A stretch of DNA of 64,000 bases from Colius striatus. Taxonomy: Eukaryota > Chordata > Aves > Coliiformes > Coliidae. This document shows positions 57,277 through 64,000 of the stretch, in pieces. A program made the translations under genes and the position numbers. The stretch lies in assembly GCF_028858725.1 (NCBI RefSeq), contig NC_084774.1, positions 9,522,001 through 9,586,000 of the forward strand, read 5' to 3'. Within the stretch, counting starts at the first letter, position 1, and the number at the start of each line of letters is the position of its first letter. The notes under the pieces are model-generated. The model was not told where the DNA came from, did not search any database, and was given only the letters and a program-made list of their open reading frames with translations.

Positions 57277-60047
57277 ATTTGGACTCTTTCTGCAAATGCA
57301 AACTGACAGCAAGGCTTCAGGAGGGTGTTTGCAACACAGCTGTGACTTTTAATTTGAGGTGGGCACAAGCTGGGGGTTTGCATCTGGAGATGTCAAGGCA
57401 AACTCCTCCCCCCAACACCAAGCCCCGAGAACACTGCACAGGGTGTCCTTTCCTGGAAGCAGTGAGAAAGCAAAAGGCAGACAGCAGTTTATTCACCCAA
57501 GGACGGGGCTCACAATAGGTGGAATGTCAGGAGGATTTAAATCAAGCAGCAAGGAAGGACCCTAAAGGAAGAAGGGGGGGAAAAAAAATCCCCTAACCAC
57601 AGAGCATGGTTGTAAAATAGCAGCTGGGAGCTACTATTGAGCCTAGAGGCAGACTCTTGATTGAGGGTGTCTCTTCCTCCATCACTCCTTCCTCATGCTG
57701 TAAAAGAATGAACAGCTAGAGAAGTTGCAGTGGGACAAAGCCCTCTCCATTTTCTGCAGTGACTGATGGTGCCATGGCCCTTTGCAGAGAGCAGGTGGGA
57801 GAGATTCAGAGATGCAGATCCAGGTCTCTTCACCTGCATTCAAGCCTTCAGCAGCCAAGGAGGGGTTTCCTCATAGGATGGGGGGAAAAAAACCTCCAAA
57901 AGGGTATCAGGACAGGTTGTTCAAACCCATCCTCACCAGTTTGGTGGGCATGGAGGGGTAGTTTTGCTGCCTGATTGTGACTTGACTCATAGTCTACATC
58001 CAGCTGGACCTCAGTGTTTGCTCCTTTCATTGCCTCACACTGATCCATGTGTAGGAAAGGAGCTGTGGGTAATGGTGCAAAATAACCAGCAAATTAATCT
58101 TCCCTGATGAGAGCTTGAAGGAGCTTGCTGGGACAAGGTTGGTGATGGTGGAGGTTTCCCACACAGCATCTATCTCCTTTCCCTTCCCTTATCTTGGCTT
58201 TGAACCCAGCCATGAATGGAGTTGTGTGAGCTGGACCATCCTCCTATGCTGCATGGCTAGGGCAGAGGGAGGTGTGGTGGGATCCCACCTCCTTGGGGTG
58301 GTCAGTACCACCTTTTTACCTTGAGGAGATAAAGAAGGGGCTCTTTGGACCTGGGGAAGGGGAAGGAGCAAGTAGAAAACCACTTTTCAACAATCCTGTA
58401 GGGAAAAATGTCATTTCTCCTGGCATTTTCCTCCTCCTGCTTTACCTGCTGCTTGGCAAATGTAGGTTTGGGGTTTTTTAACTAAAAATAGAGGCTCTGT
58501 CCATCTGTCCCTCGAAAATTCAGAGGCTGCTTCTTGCAAATGGCATTTTGCTGTATCCACAAATAAGCACCGATGGAAGCTCTGCTGCTTTCAGAGTAAA
58601 ACAAACATTCCTGCTGAATCCTCACCTTCCTTTGTCCAGATGAAGGCTTTTTCAGTGTGTTTATTTTCCCTGAGCTCCGTGGTGCTCTTGAATACATACA
58701 AAGCCTTACTGCTGACCATGGGGAATTTCAGCATGGCCCTTAATGGCACATTTGCTGTCAAAGCCCAGGCACACCTGGGCATCAGTGCATGGGAGGAGGC
58801 TCCAGCAGTTTTATGTTAGCACCTTGGTCTTCCAGCAGAAATGTGTATTAAGATGAGAAAGATCAAGCAAATATCAACTCTGTGGGCACTCCATGCAATT
58901 AAGCTTCAGATCCGTGCTGCTGCTCCTGAGCTGTGTTGCCAGAGCCTTGGCAGCAGAGGAAGGCTGTTAAAATTCATTTGGTACTCAGGTTAAACTGTCT
59001 TTCAGGTTTATCTGCCTCAACCTCATTGATTCAGATTTGCAGCATCAGGACATCATCAGTACAGCTTGTGTTATGGTGGTGTCAGTAAGCTCCTTAGTGC
59101 AGGGTAAACACACGGTAAGAAATAGCTCCTGCACCAACAGCACCTTTAAAGAGGAGGAGGAAGGGGCACCCAGAGATGGAGTGTTGTTCTCAAGGTTACC
59201 CTGACTGTCAGGGGCAGAGCATGGAGCTGAATGCTGAAGCAAGTACCCTGAGACCCAGCCCAGTGTCCTTTCCACCACAGAGTCCTGTGCTATTGGGTGA
59301 GGAAACCTGCTAGATGCTTATTTTGGCTCAATCCAGCAATAAGGTGAGGAGGAGCAGGATAAAGCCCTGTCTCCTCTAGCCAGTCTAACATACTCTAAGG
59401 CTGGCATGTGGCAGCAGTAATTTATTTGCAGGATGCCTTTCAGAGTGCTTTGTTTTCCATTCAGAGTTAAAATAATGAGTGAAATCCAGATAGCTTCTCA
59501 GGCTGGCTGTTATGCAAGAGAGAGACAGAGAACAAATGAAAGCAGCCCATCAGTCTCCAAGACTGCAAACATGCACTGTGTGACCTGACATCCCACGTTA
59601 AACCCATCTGTCTGGAGGGCTTCTTGCTGAGGACACAGACAAGGAAGGACAGAGGTTTCATGTCACCTTCATGCATCCGAGCCCAATAACCACGGAGGCT
59701 CCCAGAGCGCAGCAATGGCCATGGCAGGTCACGTCAGCTGCCTGAGAGAAGCAGGGACTGAGCTCAGAAATAGATCTCTTTTTTCACCCCTACACTTTGG
59801 TGGGAAATTCTGAGCTTTGAGGATGCTGCTGCTGTTGATTTCAGCTGAGAAAAAGGAGCCTGATGGCAGAAAAGAGAGTCTGGATGTGCAGAGCCCAGCC
59901 CATCCTTCTGCTGCCGTCAGCAAAATGCTGTAGCTACACAGTGGTGGGGCTGTGTGGAGTTCTCTAACCAAGTAATGGGGTTTCCCCTGCAGGGGAGACC
60001 TCCAGCCATTTAGTTTTGTGTTTTGCTTTTGTTTAGAAAGGCTTCTG

Positions 60048-60155
60048 TGACGTGGTTTAGGGACATAGTTTAGTGGTGGGCTTGGCAGTGTCAGGTTAGT
60101 GCTTGGACTGGCTGATCTTGAAGGTCTTTTCCAACTGCAATGATTCTGTGATTGT
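60048..60155 (+). mobile_element. CR1 LINE 3' end
   Basis: GACGTGGTTTAGGGACATAG, GGTTAGTGCTTGGACTGGC, TTGAAGGTCTTTTCCAACTG and a tail of two units, ATGATTCTGTGATTG. Only the last 110 bp remain, inside the putative 8-kb intron. Confidence 0.9.
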
Positions 60156-60292
60156 AAGAGCCAATGTTTCCTTGTGCAGTAGGCCAGGCAAGGCAGCTCA
60201 TCTGGCTTTCCCATCCTGTGGTTGTCAGCAAGGTTGGGTCCATCACTGCCTTTTATGGCTTCTGTCACCTTTGCTCATGCAGTGACCAACAC

Positions 60293-60340
60293 TGTTCCTA
60301 TTGTCCTGGTGGATCCTGTTCCTATTGTCCTGTTTGATCC
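60293..60340 (+). repeat. 24-bp tandem duplication
   Basis: Two adjacent 24-bp units (60293-60316 and 60317-60340) share TGTTCCTATTGTCCTG, then differ by GTGGATCC versus TTTGATCC. A recent local duplication, not a known satellite. Confidence 0.9.
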
Positions 60341-60837
60341 TGCCTTGAAAGAGATTTTGGAGGCAGTGGGAGGGATTGCTGTTGTGTAGTGAGGAGCCTG
60401 GATCTTAGATGTGACACCTAAGGTTTGAAGACAAATGTGGCATGCAATGGGATCTTCCCTGTTCATAGACAAGCAGCTTGAGCCTTTCCTGCCTGCCTCT
60501 CCTCCAAGGGCAGGTTTAAGAAAACAGAAGCTTTGCTCTGCTTTCTCCCCACTCTCCCTGTGGCCTCCCAGCTTTTCCTCCTTTTGGTGCAGGCAGTGGC
60601 CATTCCTCTTCCCTCCAGCCAGCCTTCCTCTGCTGCTTTGAATAATTCATCTGCAGGAAACCCATCTTGCCAAGGCACCAGCCCGACACGTGCCAGTTCC
60701 CTGGGAAAAGAAAAGAAGGGAGGGGAAAAAAAACCCCAAAACCCAACAATAAAAAAAAGCAAAAGAGAAAAGAAGAAGCCTTGTGTGCAATGCATTTAGG
60801 CTGGAGGCAGCCTCCCAGCCATCACACGCAGCCCTTG

Positions 60838-61092
60838 CATTGTCGGTGTGTGGCATTAGCGAGCGGGCTCGGCGCTTGGGAAGCTCATAAATGTAATGAA
60901 GTCCCTTTGACACCTGCTCCTCTCCACGCTTCAAACAGGAGCCATTGGCCCACAGGGAACCAGGGCTTTAAAAAATAGAAATTATAGTAATTGTCTGCTG
61001 TGTTATTGGGAAGATTGTAATAAACGTGGAGCACAAGACGGCGGTGCCAGGAGCTGAATGCTGACAGGATGCATAAATTGCTCCAGGTTTTG
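60838..61092. promoter_or_regulatory. Intronic candidate element with local CpGs
   Basis: A small CpG cluster (TAGCGAGCGGGCTCGGCGC, about 60857-60875) is followed by CTCATAAATGTAATG, GACACCTGC, AATTATAGTAATTGTC, TTGTAATAAACGTGG and GATGCATAAATTGC. Mixed HOX/CDX-like and E-box motifs with retained CpGs suggest an enhancer under constraint. Confidence 0.3.
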
Positions 61093-62727
61093 ATCCCTCC
61101 CCCACCCTTCTTTCTTTTTTTCCCCTTCTCCAATCTCCCCATCAAACAAATCACATAAATCTTTGTGTGTTAGGGTTGGATTTTGGGGGGGGTACCAGTG
61201 GGAGGGAGAGAGGCAGGCAGGGAAATTTCATCCCCCTGCTTTGAGATGATTTTGGCTGCAATGCCTCATGAACTGGGGACTTTTGTCTCTTTCTCCCTTC
61301 CTGCCCAACAGCCTCCCTTTCTTCCCTACCACCCCCAAACCTCAGGGGGAAAATGGGAGAGGCCCAAACCAAGCAGCACATCCTTCAAAGGTGATAAGTG
61401 AGGGCCTCTGGCCCCTTCTGCTGGGAATGGCCAGCAGCAGCCATCAAGAGTTTCAAGGTGCACGTGGGGATGTGTCACATGTGCATTGTCCCTGCTGCCA
61501 GTGCAGCACCACGTGTTCTCAGTGTGTTCTCTCCCTTCCTGCTGCTTGAGCAAGGGGAGCAGATATTTGTGTCTCCCCTTCTCTTGGGGGTGTCAGAGGC
61601 TTAGCTGTGGAGCCTCCCTGTTTTGGGATGCATGGGAGCTGATTGCATCCTTCTCCAAGTGGGACCTGTAGAGGATACTCCAAAGAGAATTTGTTTTCAT
61701 TGTTTCAAATCCCACTTGGAAATAGTCTTTTTCCTCTGCTTTTCTTTCTCCTTATCCCAGGAGGAAATGTCCCAGATGGGAAGGCTGCAATAAACCCTAA
61801 CTTGTCTTGTCCCCAGCCCACCAGGCTGTGACCCACCTCACTGCTCACATCTCCGTCCTGCCTTGCTGTTGGCTGCAAGTGCCTGCAAGAGACAGCATCT
61901 GTGTCAAGGGCAAGATGTAAAACCAGCTCTTTGACCACTTCAGCAACTCCCCTGGCAACTTGAATGAAATTTCTATGAATCTGGCTACATCTTCTTGCCC
62001 TGCCAGGGAGATCCCTGCTTTGGCTGCTCGCACCTCCAGGCACAGCCCCATTTCAAAGCTCCCCCCATGCCAGGGCACGGAGCCTGTGCTGAACCCCAGA
62101 GGTGGCTGCACTTCAGCCTTCCTCTACCTTGTGGCATGTTGTGATGTTTAATTAATGTCAAGCACTTTGAAGTCCCTGATGTTACTTATTCATGCCCATA
62201 TTCCCTGCAGACCTTCCTGTTTGATGTCCATGTTGCAGGGGTTATTTAGATGCAACCCTCTTTATGTCAGATTTAAGCAGAGACGAGAGGTTGCTCTTTA
62301 GAGCACTACATGAAAAGTTGCCCTTCTTGGGCATGAGATAGCTGCACACTCAGGGATTTCTAGAGAGGTGCTGGTTACTCACTTAAATCCTCACAGCACT
62401 GTCATGGTGTAAATCCAGAGGAATCAGTTCAGCCTTTAACAAGTGATACCTCAGACACAGCCATTTTTCCATCATACCTTGGGGGTTGATCCCCTGTGCC
62501 ACAGCAGATAATCCTTCTGTGTCCCAGGGTGTGGAACTTAAGGTCTCTAAGTTTGGGCACTGTGGGTTGAGCGATGAGAGCAATGCAAGAAACCTCTGTC
62601 TCAGGAGCATGGGAAAGCTTTCCCTGCCACCCAGGTATTTACACAGAGCAACAACCACAAGTGAGATTGTCCTTCAGCAATAATTTTCTTGTTGCCTTTC
62701 AACAATTACCTTTTCTTTCCTTTTCAG

Positions 62728-62782
62728 ATGAGTTTAGAGAATGAGGATAAGAGAGCACGCACGCGGTCCAAGTCTGTCAGAG
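62728..62782 (+). CDS. Internal or first coding exon, 55 bp, encoding a basic peptide
   Basis: The acceptor is strong: a pyrimidine-rich tract ending CTTTTCTTTCCTTTTCAG, with ATG as the first codon of the exon. The donor is AGAG|GTGAGC after 62782. Only the frame starting at the ATG is open; both others hit TGA within 15 bases. The peptide is MSLENEDKRARTRSKSVR plus one base of a further codon (G), so the exon ends in phase 1. The acidic start followed by KRARTRSKSVR looks like a nuclear localisation or Ser/Arg phosphorylation patch of a nuclear regulator; that is inference. The ATG could be an internal Met continuing from the 54621 exon (phases agree) or the initiator of a shorter form. Identity is unknown. 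GSE1 crossed my mind because, as I recall, it has alternative 5' exons and a long first intron, but I cannot verify this, so no symbol is given. Confidence 0.6.
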
Positions 62783-64000
62783 GTGAGCAGCTGCTCGTGG
62801 ACACCTCAGCTCCCTGCACTTCTCTTCTTCCAAACAGACCTGGATTTTTTAGGTCCAGGCTCACTACTCCCCTGCCAACCCCGCTGAAATTTGTCTGCAA
62901 ACCTGGAAAACTCCCATCTCCAAACCTTTACAGATCCTCAGGATATTTAACCATCAGCCCCTGTGCCCAGGAGGGGGAAAAAAAACCCAAACCCTTTGGA
63001 TGATTTGCTTTAGGGGGGGACCTCAATCACTGGAGCTTCAGATTAGCTCCTGGGGCTTTCATCATGCACACTCTGCCAGTGGCTTTGAAGTTGCACATCT
63101 GAGAGTGGCTGGCAGAAGTAGCTGATGCTGGAGCAGCACACGGGGCCGTCCCTGGCAGGGACACGAGGACAAACAGCTCCTTAAGGCAAACCTTGGTTGC
63201 TATTTATATCCCGACTTGGGCAAAAAAAGCCAACCCCATGCATGTCTGTCTTTGCATGCTTTGTGTCTGGGAGAAGGTGAGATGCTCTGATACAGACCCC
63301 AGGTTGTCCCCTCTGTGATGGTTCCAGAGCAGCCTCTGGTTTGGTTCCTTTCTGTGGCTTTGTTGGCAAAGGGAGCTGCAACTGAGGAATGAATGGGGCT
63401 GGCCAAAAAAGAGTGATGGTGGCAGGGGCTGCAGCCTCAACCCTCCCTCAGCCACGCTGGACCCACCTTCATTTGGCCTGACCCACCTTCCTCCTCGCTT
63501 TTCTCTGCATCCCTTTAAAAACCCAAGCTCAAACCCCAGTGCTTCCAGTTGTGCTGAAGAGAGTTTGGCTCTTTAGGTTCCCCTGCTTTGTTGCTTTTTG
63601 TTTGCTTGCTGAGGTTGCTAATGAGTGCCCTGATTCTATTTATTTTCTCACACCCTGCCTTCCCCACGCTTGAATTTGAGTTTCTTGATGTGAAGAGGTA
63701 ATTTGTTGCATACACCCTGGGACTTGCCACTGCCTCCAGTTTGTTGAAGCTTGTGAGTCATCCCACTGGGAGCTGCATCCCAGGAAACCCAATTAGCTCA
63801 AACATACTGAACAAACATGGTGTGGTTTTTAGCCTGGGCAAATTTAGGCTTGTGCTGTGGGCTTGGATTGGTGTGGCTTTGTTGACTCCTGATTGTTTGG
63901 ATTCCTGGCTGGATGTAAGGTTTCAGCAGTGATGTGACGTGGCTGTAGGTTTTTATTGTAAGCAGTGAGATGTTCTCTTATTCACAAGTGGGGAATAATG
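62783..64000 (+). other. Start of the next intron, running off the window
   Basis: After the donor at 62782 the sequence has ordinary composition, with T-rich and A-rich patches (an A run near 62983, a short Y tract near 63500) and no further exon. The gene, if real, must continue beyond 64,000, because the last exon ends mid-codon. Confidence 0.4.

Larger units (their letters stand above)
54722..62727 (+). other. Intron between the two supported exons (about 8 kb)
   Basis: It starts GTCAGC and ends TTTTCAG, and joins a phase-0 boundary. Inside are a CR1 3' end at 60048-60155, a 24-bp tandem duplication at 60293-60340, a long G run near 57.26 kb and two AT-rich blocks (55.6 and 60.9 kb) that resemble conserved elements. 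The minus-strand open frame at 59729-60268 overlaps the CR1 and is not coding-like. Confidence 0.45.

Noticed and set aside
60087..60107. TGGCAGTGTCAGGTTAGT, reminiscent of a miR-34 seed
   Set aside because: It is part of a CR1 3' end and no hairpin arm is evident.
59729..60268. 179-codon minus-strand open frame
   Set aside because: It overlaps the CR1 end at 60048-60155 and has no coding signature.
1..64000. Search for CRISPR-like arrays, phage, operons, tRNA or rRNA genes, endogenous retroviral genes
   Set aside because: No regularly spaced repeats, no B-box-like tRNA motif, no rRNA-like sequence and no retroviral motif in the translated frames were seen by eye; a covariance-model and profile search would be decisive.

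Overview
The window reads as vertebrate nuclear DNA, most likely from a bird. The main evidence is at least eleven truncated CR1 LINE copies, several ending in the ATTCTATGAT-type 3' tail (or its complement at the left edge) with the 3'-end core typical of avian CR1. No LTR element, SINE or DNA transposon was recognised. Every long open reading frame lacks a recognisable domain. There is no operon, CRISPR array, prophage or other prokaryote-style system here.

Layout. Positions 1-30,000 hold no exon I can defend. They contain CR1 fragments, short simple repeats, and several AT-rich or homeodomain-motif-rich blocks that look like conserved noncoding elements (about 1.7, 5.0-5.5, 11.5-12.3 and 17.4-18.1 kb), plus a small CpG islet at 8.8-9.0 kb with SOX-like and octamer-like motifs. 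Positions 30,000-38,500 form a discontinuous cluster of CpG islands with CCAAT and GC boxes, simple repeats and strong splice donors. This is the best promoter candidate in the window and resembles the promoter regions of developmental regulators. Positions 38,500-64,000 return to ordinary composition with CR1 copies and further noncoding blocks (about 40.8, 41.8, 46.5, 49.9, 55.6 and 60.9 kb).

Gene content. Two short internal exons on the + strand are supported by strong acceptors, usable donors, a single open frame across each, and matching phases: 54621-54721 (101 bp) and 62728-62782 (55 bp). A weaker candidate first exon lies in the CpG cluster (about 37922-38093, donor CAG|GTGAGT) and also matches in phase. 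I read these as the 5' part of one large gene running rightwards, with introns of about 16.5 and 8 kb, continuing past 64,000. The third exon encodes a charged, basic peptide (MSLENEDKRARTRSKSVR) suggestive of a nuclear protein. I cannot name the gene. GSE1 is an unverified guess only.

Limits. Conservation, expression and homology cannot be tested here. Calls of conserved noncoding elements and promoters rest on composition and motifs alone, and CR1 boundaries are accurate to perhaps 10-20 bases.
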